Assembly: GCA_035506215.1 (NCBI GenBank)
Contig: DATJPW010000079.1
Coordinates: 1-56,630, forward strand
Length of the DNA stretch: 56,630 bases
Source: DATJPW01 sp035506215
GTDB lineage: Bacteria; Desulfobacterota; Desulfomonilia; Desulfomonilales; Desulfomonilaceae
Direction of reading: 5' to 3'
A program made the translations under genes and the position numbers. The notes under the pieces were generated by a model that was given only the letters and a program-made list of their open reading frames with translations, was not told where the DNA came from and did not search any database. This document shows, piece after piece, positions 26,767 through 35,013 of the stretch; positions within the stretch are counted from its first letter, which is position 1; each line of letters starts with the position of its first letter.

Positions 26767-27060
26767 ATGAGAGTCTACTCGAAGAGCACCTTGAGAGACT
26801 TTTGGGAGAAACACGCGGACGCTGAACAACCTCTGAAGACTTGGTACGCAGTATCAAAAGCAGCTAAATGGAATTCGACTGTTGATTTGAAGAAACATTA
26901 CCCGGACGCCAGTATCCTCAGCAAGAACCGAGTGGTGTTTAATATAAAGGGGAATGACTACGGACTGGCCGCATCCATCGATTATGATAAGCAGAGGATC
27001 TTTATTCGATTCGTGGGCACTCATAAGGAGTACGACATAATAGACGCGAAAAGCATCTGA
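26767..27060 (+). CDS. higB: HigB-type mRNA interferase toxin
   Basis: 97 residues, RelE/HigB fold. The central block VVFNIKGNDYGLAASIDYDKQRIFIRFVGTH and the N-terminal TLRDFWEKHADAEQPLKTWY are typical of HigB toxins, which cut mRNA on the ribosome. I choose ATG 26767 since the preceding in-frame GTG lies inside the promoter. No ribosome site precedes it, in keeping with a leaderless message. The antitoxin gene follows after 26 bases. Confidence 0.83.
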   Translation: MRVYSKSTLRDFWEKHADAEQPLKTWYAVSKAAKWNSTVDLKKHYPDASILSKNRVVFNIKGNDYGLAASIDYDKQRIFIRFVGTHKEYDIIDAKSI

Positions 27061-27086
27061 GCCGGGAGAGTTCAGGAGATTTTATC

Positions 27087-27491
27087 ATGGAAATCAAACT
27101 CATCCGAACGGAAAGGGACTACGGAAAGGCTCTCGAAAGAGCAGGAGAAATCTGGGACGCTCAACCAGGCACACCCGAAGCTGATGAACTGGAGGCGCTG
27201 CTCCCGCTCATCGAAGACTACGAAGAAACGCATTACCGCATTGACCTACCTGATCCGATTGAGGCGATAAAAGTACGAATGGAGGAACTGGGGCTTGACC
27301 GGAAGGACTTGGAGGTCTGCATAGGTTCCAGAGGACGCGTTTCGGACATTCTGAACCGGAGGAGGCCACTCACTCTTCCCATGATACGGAAGTTGAGCGA
27401 GAAACTCGGGCTACCGGGCGATGTGCTCATAGCTCCATATCCTTTGAATCTTCCGGATGGCGAGGCAAGCAACAAACAAGCGGTCGGATGA
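27087..27491 (+). CDS. higA: HigA-type antitoxin with C-terminal HTH
   Basis: 134 residues. An N-terminal helical part (residues 1-60) precedes an XRE-type helix-turn-helix (AIKVRMEELGLDRKDLE...GRVSDILNRRRPLTLPMIRKL). In the HigBA order the toxin comes first, as here. The protein should neutralise HigB and, through the HTH, repress the promoter whose spacer holds an inverted repeat. An AGGAG site lies before the ATG. The 3' end is followed closely by the oxidoreductase operon, whose first gene begins 55 bases later. Confidence 0.85.
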   Translation: MEIKLIRTERDYGKALERAGEIWDAQPGTPEADELEALLPLIEDYEETHYRIDLPDPIEAIKVRMEELGLDRKDLEVCIGSRGRVSDILNRRRPLTLPMIRKLSEKLGLPGDVLIAPYPLNLPDGEASNKQAVG

Positions 27492-27546
27492 GTCTTTAAC
27501 CAGTGTTTCAGACACGATCCAATTTCACGCGGAGAACAATCCAATT

Positions 27547-27927
27547 ATGGCAGTGAAAAAAGCTACTAAACCTAAGAAAGCTGAACCGGAAGAATCCAGT
27601 CCCAAGGTGAGCTTCTACCCCGGCTGGTGCAAACGTTGCGGCAACTGTGTGGCCTTTTGTCCGGGTGAAGCACTGGAACTCGATGAGTGGGGCTATCCGC
27701 ATCTGGCCCATCCCGAGAAGTGCATATCTTGCCACCTCTGTGAAAAGCTTTGCCCGGATTTCGCCCTCAGCGTGAGCGAAGAGGCGCCGAAAGCGGTTGC
27801 CCAACGGGCATCTGCACGCCCGTCAATGGTGCGTCACGACCACAGCCCGGAAAGAATAGCCCCGGCCTCATCTGAAGAGGAGGATGAAGATGCAAAAAAA
27901 CCGCGCTCGTCTACTCCAGGGGAATGA
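27547..27927 (+). CDS. korD: 2-oxoacid:ferredoxin oxidoreductase, delta subunit (locus B)
   Basis: 126 residues. Two 4Fe-4S motifs, CKRCGNCVAFCP and CISCHLCEKLCP, lie between a lysine-rich N-terminus and an acidic, low-complexity C-terminal tail (SSEEEDEDAKKP). It is the ferredoxin-like delta subunit that collects electrons from the beta subunit. ATG 27547 is preferred over an in-frame ATG 90 bases upstream inside higA. Its last 38 bases overlap the alpha gene. Confidence 0.8.
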   Translation: MAVKKATKPKKAEPEESSPKVSFYPGWCKRCGNCVAFCPGEALELDEWGYPHLAHPEKCISCHLCEKLCPDFALSVSEEAPKAVAQRASARPSMVRHDHSPERIAPASSEEEDEDAKKPRSSTPGE

Positions 27928-29026
27928 AGCCATCGTAGAGGGGGCACTGGCCGCTGGCTGCAATTTCTACGCGGGTTACCCGATAACGCCGTCAAGCGAA
28001 ATCATGGAGCTGATGAGTCGCGAACTCCCTCCGCGAGGCGACATCTTTATCCAGATGGAAGACGAGATAGCGTCGATTGGCGCCTGTATCGGAGCCAGCC
28101 TGGCCGGTCGCAAAGCTTTGACTGCCACCAGCGGTCCTGGTTTTTCTCTGATGCAAGAGAATTTAGGTTATGCTTGCATGGCAGAAGTGCCCCTAGTGGT
28201 GGTGAATGTGATGCGCGCAGGCCCCTCGACCGGGATGCCCACCACTGCGGCCCAGGGGGATGTGCAGCAAGCCAGGTGGGGTACACATGGCGATCATCCG
28301 GCGATAGTCCTGTGCCCGTCCACGGTTCCCGAGTGTTTTAATCTCACTATTACCGCATTCAACCATGCCGAGCGATTCCGGATGCCGGTAATCATTCTGG
28401 CGGACGAAATGGTGGCCCATACACGGGAAAAAGTCATTCTTCCAGGCACTGAGGAGACTGAAGTAGTAGAGCGCCGACGCCCCACCGTGCCGCCTGACTG
28501 GTACATTCCTTACAAGACGGACGGAAGCCTTATCCCTCGCCTGGCCGATCTCGGTGATGGCTATCGCTACCACGTTACCGGACTGACTCACGATGAACGC
28601 GGGTTCCCTACCAGCAGACCCGACGAAGTGGCACCATTTTACGCCAGGCTTTTCGAGAAGATCAGTCGTCAATTCGCATACTTGGATAACGTCAAGAATT
28701 TCATGGTGGATGATGCGGAGTTGCTGATCATCGCTTACGGATGCACAGCCCGCGCAGCCCGTGCCGCTGTACGGCTTGGCCGAGAGCGCGGAATGAAACT
28801 CGGTCTTCTACAAATTATGTCTCTCTGGCCGTTCCCGCGAAGACCCGTCACAGATGCCCTTACCGGCAAACGGGCCGCTCTGGTGCCGGAACTGAATTTG
28901 GGCCAGCTCAGGCGTGAGGTCCTTCGCGTCAACGATGGCCGAACAAATGTCCTGGGACTGAGCAAAATGGATGGAACAATGATATCGCCGGACGAGATCT
29001 TAAACCGTTTTCGAGAGGTGAAATAA
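27890..29026 (+). CDS. korA: 2-oxoacid:ferredoxin oxidoreductase, alpha subunit (locus B)
   Basis: 378 residues of the KorA/VorA type: LQGNEAIVEGALAAGCNFYAGYPITP at the start, QMEDEIASIGACIGASLAG, GPSTGMPT and the motif TGLTHDERGFP. Two in-frame ATGs are close together; 27890 has GAGGAGG at the right distance, whereas 27884 touches it. The sequence runs parallel to the alpha subunit of locus C over its whole length, so the two loci are paralogous. Substrate (2-oxoglutarate, branched-chain or aryl 2-oxoacids) cannot be told. Confidence 0.86.
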   Translation: MQKNRARLLQGNEAIVEGALAAGCNFYAGYPITPSSEIMELMSRELPPRGDIFIQMEDEIASIGACIGASLAGRKALTATSGPGFSLMQENLGYACMAEVPLVVVNVMRAGPSTGMPTTAAQGDVQQARWGTHGDHPAIVLCPSTVPECFNLTITAFNHAERFRMPVIILADEMVAHTREKVILPGTEETEVVERRRPTVPPDWYIPYKTDGSLIPRLADLGDGYRYHVTGLTHDERGFPTSRPDEVAPFYARLFEKISRQFAYLDNVKNFMVDDAELLIIAYGCTARAARAAVRLGRERGMKLGLLQIMSLWPFPRRPVTDALTGKRAALVPELNLGQLRREVLRVNDGRTNVLGLSKMDGTMISPDEILNRFREVK

Positions 29027-29874
29027 TGGCACAGGTGAGCCGCAGCGTAGTCTACGACTGGCTACGCCATGACAAAAAATTCCCCCACGTTTGGTGTCCC
29101 GGTTGCGGTTTAGGGATACTGCTGGGGTCCTTGGTACGTGCCTTTGTGAAGAGCGGTCTAACAAAAGATCAGGTGGTGCTGGTTTCCGGAATCGGCTGCT
29201 CGGGCAGGCTCCCGGTTTATGTGGATGTCGGCAGCGTGCACACCACGCACGGCCGCGCGCTCACGTTCGCGACTGGTATCAAACTGGCAAAGCCCGAGCT
29301 TACTGTAGTGACGGTCATGGGTGACGGGGACGCCATGGCGATCGGCGGCAACCATCTCATTCATGCTGCGCGGCGCAATCTGGGTATTGCAGCAATTATT
29401 GTCAACAACCAGACCTACGGAATGACCGGCGGGCAGTACAGTCCTACGACCCCTTTGGGGGCCAAATCAGCCACTGCGCTTTTCGGTCAAATCGAGCCAA
29501 CCTTTGATGTCAGCGGCTTGTGCGCCAGCGCCGGAGCCTCTTTTGTGGCGCGATCTACGGTTTTTCACGTGGACCAGATGGATAGGATGCTTGGGCAGGC
29601 TATCGCCAAAGCGGGTTTCAGCGTGGTGGAAATCCTCTCACCTTGCTACACCAATTTCGGGAGGCAGAACCGGCTGGGATCACAGATCGAGATGATGAAA
29701 GAGTATAGGCGATTGGGGGTGACTGTGGATCGGTGGCAAAAAATGAATGATTCAGAGCGGGCAGGCCGCTTTCCGCTGGGGGTATTGGTAGACAAAGATC
29801 TTCCCACATTTCTCGATTCGTATAGAGGCGTGTGCGATACGGCAGCCAGGTTGCGTGGGGAGGGCAGAATATGA
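29026..29874 (+). CDS. korB: 2-oxoacid:ferredoxin oxidoreductase, beta subunit (locus B)
   Basis: 282 residues. VWCPGCGLGILLGSL holds the cluster Cys pair, and a thiamine diphosphate motif begins at GDGD (residues 99-102) within GDGDAMAIGGNHLIHAARRN. GIGCSGRLPVYV and NNQTYGMTGGQ are further family blocks. Start ATG overlaps the alpha stop TAA by one base. Confidence 0.88.
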   Translation: MAQVSRSVVYDWLRHDKKFPHVWCPGCGLGILLGSLVRAFVKSGLTKDQVVLVSGIGCSGRLPVYVDVGSVHTTHGRALTFATGIKLAKPELTVVTVMGDGDAMAIGGNHLIHAARRNLGIAAIIVNNQTYGMTGGQYSPTTPLGAKSATALFGQIEPTFDVSGLCASAGASFVARSTVFHVDQMDRMLGQAIAKAGFSVVEILSPCYTNFGRQNRLGSQIEMMKEYRRLGVTVDRWQKMNDSERAGRFPLGVLVDKDLPTFLDSYRGVCDTAARLRGEGRI

Positions 29875-30485
29875 GCCAAAGAGTCCAAGCGCCTTTGCCG
29901 TTCCCAAGAGTCGAGGTTCGCCTGGTAGGATCCGGGGGGCAAGGATTGATTCTGGCAGGTTTGGTGCTGGCGGAAGCTGCGGGGGTTTTTGATGGTCGCG
30001 AGGTGGCTATGGTGCAATCGTACGGTCCGGAAGCCAGAGGCGGCGCCAGCAAGGCCGAGGTAATCATCAGTGACGCTCCAATTGATTACCCCTTGTGCAC
30101 CAGCGTTGACCTGTTGGTTGCCCTTAATCAGGAGGCCTGTGACACATACTGCTGGGATCTCAAACCCGGGGCCCACATCCTGGTTGACAAGGACCTAGTC
30201 CTACACCCTCCCAGCAGTTTGGCTATTGCTCTCCCGTTTACCGCAACTGCAAGAGACAAGTTAAAGAGGATTATGGTGGCCAACATAGTGGCGCTGGGAG
30301 CAATTTCGGAGGTGGCAGGCATCGTAACGCGACGAGCGCTGGAGAAAGCTCTGCTAACTCGAGTTCCGCCCGGAACGGAGGACCTCAACAAGAAAGCCCT
30401 CAGTCTTGGCGCAAAATTAGCCAGAATGCACGGAGAGAAACAAAACCCGGAAGACGATCAGGACGCCGAAGCTGAGAGCCTCTAA
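29871..30485 (+). CDS. korC: 2-oxoacid:ferredoxin oxidoreductase, gamma subunit (locus B)
   Basis: 204 residues with the gamma glycine motif GSGGQGLILAGLVLAEA, SYGPEARGGASKAEVIIS and the C-terminal PPGTEDLNKKAL block. ATG 29871 overlaps the beta stop (ATGA). It ends the operon, 20 bases from the stop of a gene on the opposite strand. Confidence 0.87.
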   Translation: MSQRVQAPLPFPRVEVRLVGSGGQGLILAGLVLAEAAGVFDGREVAMVQSYGPEARGGASKAEVIISDAPIDYPLCTSVDLLVALNQEACDTYCWDLKPGAHILVDKDLVLHPPSSLAIALPFTATARDKLKRIMVANIVALGAISEVAGIVTRRALEKALLTRVPPGTEDLNKKALSLGAKLARMHGEKQNPEDDQDAEAESL

Positions 30486-30504
30486 TAGTAACTAGCAACA
30501 AAAT

Positions 30505-32130
30505 TTATTGTGGTCGAGTTTCTTCCTTAAGGATTTTAACAGTCGGCCGACCTTTTTTTACTTCTATCTCGGTACGGTGGCCGGAGCTGATCTTTACGTT
30601 CTCGATCCTCCTTTTGGAAGGATGGATACCGGCAACCACAGGAAGCACAACCGAGTAAGATCCCGGAACCAGAGTGACCTGTTGTCCGGGAGTCGTGGTG
30701 AAGGTGACCCTGTCCCCCCGAATCTCGATTGTCTCCATAGTTCGGGTCTTCAGGATTTTTTCGTAACGGCCGGCCGCTCCATCCGCATCGGAAGGTTTGT
30801 CAATTTTGAAGAAGAAGCCGTTAGTCCTACCCGTTAATGTGGAATACGGCTTCTGACGTTTCTTGGCAATACCCAATGCCAAGACGTCCACCCTTACCCT
30901 GTCTCTACCTCCTTGTTCGTCTATCGCATTGAGGATTTCCATGTAATTGCATATGGCCGCGCCGTCAGTTAGTAACAGAATGCGAGGTGTCAAACCGCCG
31001 ATGTTGCTGAAATCTTTCTTCAAGGAGTAGGCCGCAGCCGCGCATGGATTGTTCGGTCCGCCAGAGCTGGATTGTCCCACTTTTTCAGCGAGGTCGCTAA
31101 AAGGCGATTCGGCCCAGTCGTAAAGGACGTGGCTCAAGCAATGACTCGCTGAGGGCTTTGGCTTCTTTTCCGATTTTCCGCAAAGAAAATCCCGAACTGC
31201 TATTTTCGAGCCGGGCGTGACCGCGTTTGGGAGCTTGCCAATCAAACTCTTAGCCACTTGAAGCCGGCTGGGATTCCAAGTTTTCGCCCTTCGGGCCATG
31301 TGGGCTGAATCGTCGAGTATCACCATCAGTCCCCATTTGGGGACAACTCCAGCGTAATTATGTATCTTGATGATTAGAGAGCCGGGCAACTGGAACTGCT
31401 CGGCGCGGCTGTGATCTTCCTGCTCCAGAGTTGTTTTCCGAGGCGAGAGCGGCGGAGGGACCCTAGGGGAAGGAGCTGTTTCAGGCTCTTTTCCTTTCTT
31501 GTCTTTCCCCTCGGATTCTTCGACACTTGCGGTCCCGGATGATGGGCCGGTAACAGATCTGTCTTTTTCCTTGGACGCGGATTCCTTCTGGGTCGGTTCA
31601 CTCGAAGGTTTTGCCGGTGACTCCGTCCGAGAAGCTGTAACGGAGGCGGGTTGTCTCGCCACTATGGCTGGGGATTCTCCTGCCTTGGGGGCATCAGGCG
31701 CTAAACCCGGTTCGCGAGGACTCGCCCGTTCGCGGCCACGGGGGCTTGATTCGGAGGTTCCGGTAGAAGATTCCGGGGCCACTTTTCCTTCAAGAAGGAC
31801 CGGCTTTTCAAGGAGAGGGAGCCGCGCCTTGGACGGATCAACAGACGTGGCCTCCTCAGTTCGTAAGGTTGTGTCAGGCGATGACTCATGACCGGTGGGC
31901 GCTTTAATTGCTAGAGGGGGCGACTCCTTTGCGGGACTTAGCAATCCTGCCATACGAAGAAGGGGAGAGAACCCTCCCAGAGCGGCCGCCACGATGACTA
32001 TCGCGCCCAGAATTACTGCCGGGACCGCCGCCTTGAACCATAGCGGTTGCGGTCTTTTTGTCTCTTCGTTGAGGTCCGCGGCCTTTTTCCGCTTCTTCGC
32101 TTCGTTCTCACCCGTGGGTGATGCAGGCAT
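30505..32130 (-). CDS. Membrane-anchored VWA-like protein
   Basis: 541 residues. A basic cytoplasmic N-terminus is followed by one membrane helix (AAVPAVILGAIVIVAAALGG), then about 200 residues of low-complexity Ser/Pro/Glu/Lys linker, then a von Willebrand factor A-like domain starting near residue 265 (KWGLMVILDDSAHMARR) with LTPRILLLTDGAAICNYMEIL further on. The metal motif DxSxS is altered: D273-D274-S275-A276-H277 has His in the last place. A C-terminal domain of about 90 residues follows (PGSYSVVLPVVAG). ATG 32130, behind AAGGGGG, starts only 19 bases after the rnpB 3' end, so it probably shares the rnpB transcript. Confidence 0.68.
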   Translation of the reverse strand: MPASPTGENEAKKRKKAADLNEETKRPQPLWFKAAVPAVILGAIVIVAAALGGFSPLLRMAGLLSPAKESPPLAIKAPTGHESSPDTTLRTEEATSVDPSKARLPLLEKPVLLEGKVAPESSTGTSESSPRGRERASPREPGLAPDAPKAGESPAIVARQPASVTASRTESPAKPSSEPTQKESASKEKDRSVTGPSSGTASVEESEGKDKKGKEPETAPSPRVPPPLSPRKTTLEQEDHSRAEQFQLPGSLIIKIHNYAGVVPKWGLMVILDDSAHMARRAKTWNPSRLQVAKSLIGKLPNAVTPGSKIAVRDFLCGKSEKKPKPSASHCLSHVLYDWAESPFSDLAEKVGQSSSGGPNNPCAAAAYSLKKDFSNIGGLTPRILLLTDGAAICNYMEILNAIDEQGGRDRVRVDVLALGIAKKRQKPYSTLTGRTNGFFFKIDKPSDADGAAGRYEKILKTRTMETIEIRGDRVTFTTTPGQQVTLVPGSYSVVLPVVAGIHPSKRRIENVKISSGHRTEIEVKKGRPTVKILKEETRPQ

Positions 32131-32149
32131 TTTAGCCCCCTTTTCTGAG

Positions 32150-32512
32150 GTCCGGGGTGGCAATAAGCCGAATTCTGTTCCCGAAAAACCGGGTGGCGAC
32201 CATTCCTCTAGGACGGCGGTCACCCGCCGCCTCAAGCGACCTACCCGGAAGCATTGGACGGGCCATCCTCAAGCGCTTCCCTATTTGGTCTTGCTCCGGA
32301 TGGGGTTTGCCTGGCTTCCCGTGTTACCACGAGAACCGGTGAGCTCTTACCTCACCGTTTCACCCTTGCCCCCAGCGCTGTGGAGGCGGTTTGCTTTCTG
32401 TGGCACTTTCCTTGGGGTCACCCTCACCGGGTGTTACCCGGCATCCTGCCCTGCGGAGTTCGGACTTTCCTCCCGCGCTTTTGACGCCGGCGATCGCCTT
32501 GCCACCCCGGAC
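32150..32512 (-). ncRNA. rnpB: RNase P RNA (bacterial type A)
   Basis: The reverse strand carries the RNase P hallmark sequences: GAGGAAAGTCCGAACTCC near the 5' end, GGGTGACCCCAAGGAAAGTGCCACAGAAA, the GAGGTAAGAGCTCACCGG arm, and ACAGAATTCGGCTTATTG near the 3' end. Helix P1 is perfect over 12 bp: GCCACCCCGGAC at 32501-32512 pairs with GTCCGGGGTGGC at 32150-32161 (plus-strand writing). The inferred length is about 363 nt. The RNA is the catalytic part of the enzyme that trims tRNA 5' ends. A promoter is visible just upstream, and a protein gene starts 19 bases downstream. Confidence 0.95.
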
Positions 32513-32519
32513 GATGCGC

Positions 32520-32548
32520 GTTATATGACAACGCCAAAAAAAAAGCAA
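32520..32548 (-). promoter_or_regulatory. rnpB promoter
   Basis: On the reverse strand, TTGCTT (32548-32543), a 17-base spacer with nine T's, and TATAAC (32525-32520). The expected start is near 32513, which agrees with the 5' end inferred from helix P1. Confidence 0.75.
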
Positions 32549-32574
32549 GAAGACGAAGTCTTTCGCGGAAACCC

Positions 32575-32603
32575 TTGAAACATTGGAGATTTTGATATAT
32601 TAT
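32575..32603 (+). promoter_or_regulatory. Promoter of the thioredoxin-like gene
   Basis: TTGAAA (32575-32580), a 17-base spacer and TATTAT (32598-32603). It is back to back with the rnpB promoter, 26 bases between the two -35 boxes. Confidence 0.6.
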
Positions 32604-32641
32604 TTAATTGTTTTGTGAGCTTTTTCTCCAGGAAGGGCTTC

Positions 32642-34150
32642 ATGCGCGGCTACCGAACCGCTTGGGTTCTCATTATAGTGATTGTCTTCATCTGTCATGG
32701 ACTCGCCGCGGCAGCTCTGCCCGAACAGTTGAAAGAACTCAACTTTTCTCTTTACCCTGCACCCTGGCCGGCAAATGATATGCCTCTGAGAGACCTGCAG
32801 GGCCGATCACTTAGTCTCTCCTCACTCCGCGGAAAAGTGGTGCTTCTAAATTTTTGGAAAATCGACTGCCCTCCATGTTCCGTCGAAAAGCCGATTCTAG
32901 AAAGAATCTTTCGGAAATATGCGAGCCGGGGCCTCGAAGTTGTTGCGGTAAATCTGGTGGACGAATGCGATCAACAGCAGTCATACTGCCGTGCAGGCGG
33001 GTTCAGTTTCAAGTTCGCTTTTGACCCGGATAATCGTCTATCCCTGCAAAAACAGATACTCGGTTCGGGGGCGTCTACGAGCTTCGTAGTGAATTCCAAA
33101 CAAGAGGCTATCTATGAAATTCCTGGAGTCCCAACTACTTACGTAATTGATCGGAATGGCAGAATTTTGGGTAATGCCGTGGGGCTGGTCAACTGGGAAC
33201 AGCCGGTATTGTCCCAATTCTTGGAGTCGTTGCTTGGGCCTCCGGTTGGGGCTATTGCCGAGAATCCCCAGGATTTTCGGAATACTCCGACGCCAAATCC
33301 CGTTTCATTGGCTGGGTCCGGGAACCCAGGCGCGCCTTCCAATTGGAAGACCAACTTGGACCGTGGTTCTCAAGGATCTACGGTGGCATATTCGCCGAAG
33401 TCAGCGGCCGCTCCTCCTTCGTTGGAGGGCCGGAGAGAGAATCAGCGGCCTACAATGCTTGCTCAAGCCGTGCTTCAGGCGCCTTCGCCTGCCAGTGATT
33501 CAGGTCCTAGCCAATCTTTGGTCCACCCGCGTCCTTCGACCTCTTCTAAGGCAACAGCAGGCAAGAAGAAGCCGGGACCGGCGCGGTCAGCAGGATCAAC
33601 CACAATCCCTCGACAACCCAAGCCTTATAGCCCGACACCGGGGCAGGTGGCTCAGCCGCTCCCTGGTAGTACGACCCCGCCCGGAACAAAACCGGTCACA
33701 GTGCCACCACAGCCTGTTTCTCCTGTTGCTCCATCGGGAGCGAGCCCGGGGACCCCACCTGCGGCTAGCTTGCCGCCTCTGCCCCCGGCCATGCCTTACT
33801 CTCCCTCGCGAATTATAGGCGGCCAGCCATCTCCGGTTCCGGATTCGACCGGCAGCGTGTGGGCGAGGATACCGGGTTCACCGGGCGCAGTTCAGGGAAG
33901 CCCTTCCGGATCGCCTGGGGGGGGAACTGGTCTGCCGTCCGCACAGCCTCTGAGGCCGCGGGATCCGATTACGGGCTTCATTCTGGACTCTTTCGGCGGA
34001 ACCAGGCCAAGCCGAGTTCCCCAACAGCCCCCTGTGGAACCGCAGACGCCTGCGCCGGCTTCTTCGTTTCTCGGGCAGTTGGGGCAAGATTTTCAGCAGT
34101 TGGGTTCCGGAATAATGGACGCTGTCTCCAGAATAGCTCCCAGCCGGTGA
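32642..34150 (+). CDS. Exported TlpA-like thioredoxin protein with a long proline-rich tail
   Basis: 502 residues. A signal sequence or membrane anchor (AWVLIIVIVFICHGLAAAA) is followed by a TlpA/ResA-type thioredoxin domain (about residues 35-205), with redox pair C76-PP-C79 (FWKIDCPPC) and the cis-Pro loop GVPTTYVIDRNG. From about residue 215 on the protein is Pro/Ser/Gly/Ala-rich low complexity, ending in a hydrophobic and Gln-rich tail (SFLGQLGQDFQQLGSGIMDAV). TlpA-type domains reduce disulfides outside the cytoplasm. ATG 32642 follows AGGAAGGG; a GTG 27 bases upstream is less likely. Confidence 0.75.
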   Translation: MRGYRTAWVLIIVIVFICHGLAAAALPEQLKELNFSLYPAPWPANDMPLRDLQGRSLSLSSLRGKVVLLNFWKIDCPPCSVEKPILERIFRKYASRGLEVVAVNLVDECDQQQSYCRAGGFSFKFAFDPDNRLSLQKQILGSGASTSFVVNSKQEAIYEIPGVPTTYVIDRNGRILGNAVGLVNWEQPVLSQFLESLLGPPVGAIAENPQDFRNTPTPNPVSLAGSGNPGAPSNWKTNLDRGSQGSTVAYSPKSAAAPPSLEGRRENQRPTMLAQAVLQAPSPASDSGPSQSLVHPRPSTSSKATAGKKKPGPARSAGSTTIPRQPKPYSPTPGQVAQPLPGSTTPPGTKPVTVPPQPVSPVAPSGASPGTPPAASLPPLPPAMPYSPSRIIGGQPSPVPDSTGSVWARIPGSPGAVQGSPSGSPGGGTGLPSAQPLRPRDPITGFILDSFGGTRPSRVPQQPPVEPQTPAPASSFLGQLGQDFQQLGSGIMDAVSRIAPSR

Positions 34151-34250
34151 TCAGACCGAAACTGTTGCCCCCTACCTTCAAACAGGATCTTTTTTGAGGG
34201 ATTGAAATCTTGCCGCAAGCCTTAAGCACCCGACCCGAAGTGCTCTCGTA

Positions 34251-34799
34251 TTACAGAGCTTCGACTTTGGTGAAAGGGTCCAGCTTCACAAGGACACTCT
34301 GATTGAACATTTGAACAGAAAGGGCAAGTTGCTTTGTTCTGCCGCCAACTACGACTCCTTCGGTACCTTCCAGAGGGCCTGAAGCGATATATACTTTCTT
34401 GCCGGGGACCACTCCCGGCCGCACGAAGAGCTCGTCACCGGTTTCCACGGCTTTGGCAACCGCGTTGAGCTCATTGACAAAACCTTCCTGATCGTCAACC
34501 TTGATGATCCGTACGAGCTTTTTCGAATCATAAAGTAGGTTGTGCCTTTCTTTCTCCAGAGCAAAGCACAAATACCCCCTGAACAGGGGGACCACGGTTG
34601 TCCTGATTCTGCGAAAATAGCCGACCCTGGTGCGTTTCTCGTAGAGAGGAAAATAGTAGCCTATGTTGCGATTGAGGAGGTAGGCTGCGGTCATCTTCTC
34701 GCAGTTCGGCTTGACGTGCAATACCCACCACAATCCCACATCCCAGTCCAGAGGGCGGTCTTCAGGAAACCTCGCTGGGATGGGATTTTTGGACCACAT
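34251..34799 (-). CDS. NusG-like specialised elongation factor
   Basis: 182 residues. An NGN domain begins at WWVLHVKPNCEKMTAAYL and includes the RGYLCF strand; a KOW domain follows (GDELFVRPGVVPGKKVYIASGPLEGTEGVVVGG). The sequence is more like the RfaH/UpxY/LoaP paralogues than housekeeping NusG. Such factors join RNA polymerase at specific operons and reduce termination. GAGGAA lies eight bases before ATG. It is on the same strand as, and 214 bases after, the five-gene biosynthetic operon, so that operon or something further away may be the target; paralogues usually sit before their target. Confidence 0.78.
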   Translation of the reverse strand: MWSKNPIPARFPEDRPLDWDVGLWWVLHVKPNCEKMTAAYLLNRNIGYYFPLYEKRTRVGYFRRIRTTVVPLFRGYLCFALEKERHNLLYDSKKLVRIIKVDDQEGFVNELNAVAKAVETGDELFVRPGVVPGKKVYIASGPLEGTEGVVVGGRTKQLALSVQMFNQSVLVKLDPFTKVEAL

Positions 34800-35013
34800 C
34801 TACAGATTCCTCACAACGAACGGTAACGCCGACAGATCCACGAATTTGGCAAGACTGCCTGACAACTAAAACTTACAATTGTTCATCATATCACTTATTA
34901 CACTCGCGCACTATGCGGCGAAAAGGCCCCGGTGTCGGCTCGAAGGCGTATGCGTTCAGGATAAGATTTCGCTGTCAGCGAACCGGCAATCTGACATGAA
35001 TTGACGTCGCTTC
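34800..35013. other. Intergenic gap between the NusG-like gene and the methyltransferase gene
   Basis: No gene. A near-perfect palindrome TTCGCTG-t-CAGCGAA lies at 34968-34982, about 30 bases after the methyltransferase stop; there is no T run, so it is not a clear terminator. Confidence 0.4.

Noticed and set aside
31895..32578. Long forward frame of 227 codons opposite the VWA gene start
   Set aside because: It runs across the reverse-strand RNase P RNA gene and the VWA N-terminus; the RNA identification is far stronger and the translation has no recognisable protein features.
33147..33818. 223-codon forward frame rich in Arg, Leu and Pro
   Set aside because: It lies inside the thioredoxin-like gene in another frame and consists of the shifted proline-rich tail.
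34800..35013. Riboswitch before the NusG-like gene
   Set aside because: I could not find the conserved core of any riboswitch class I know in this 214-base gap.
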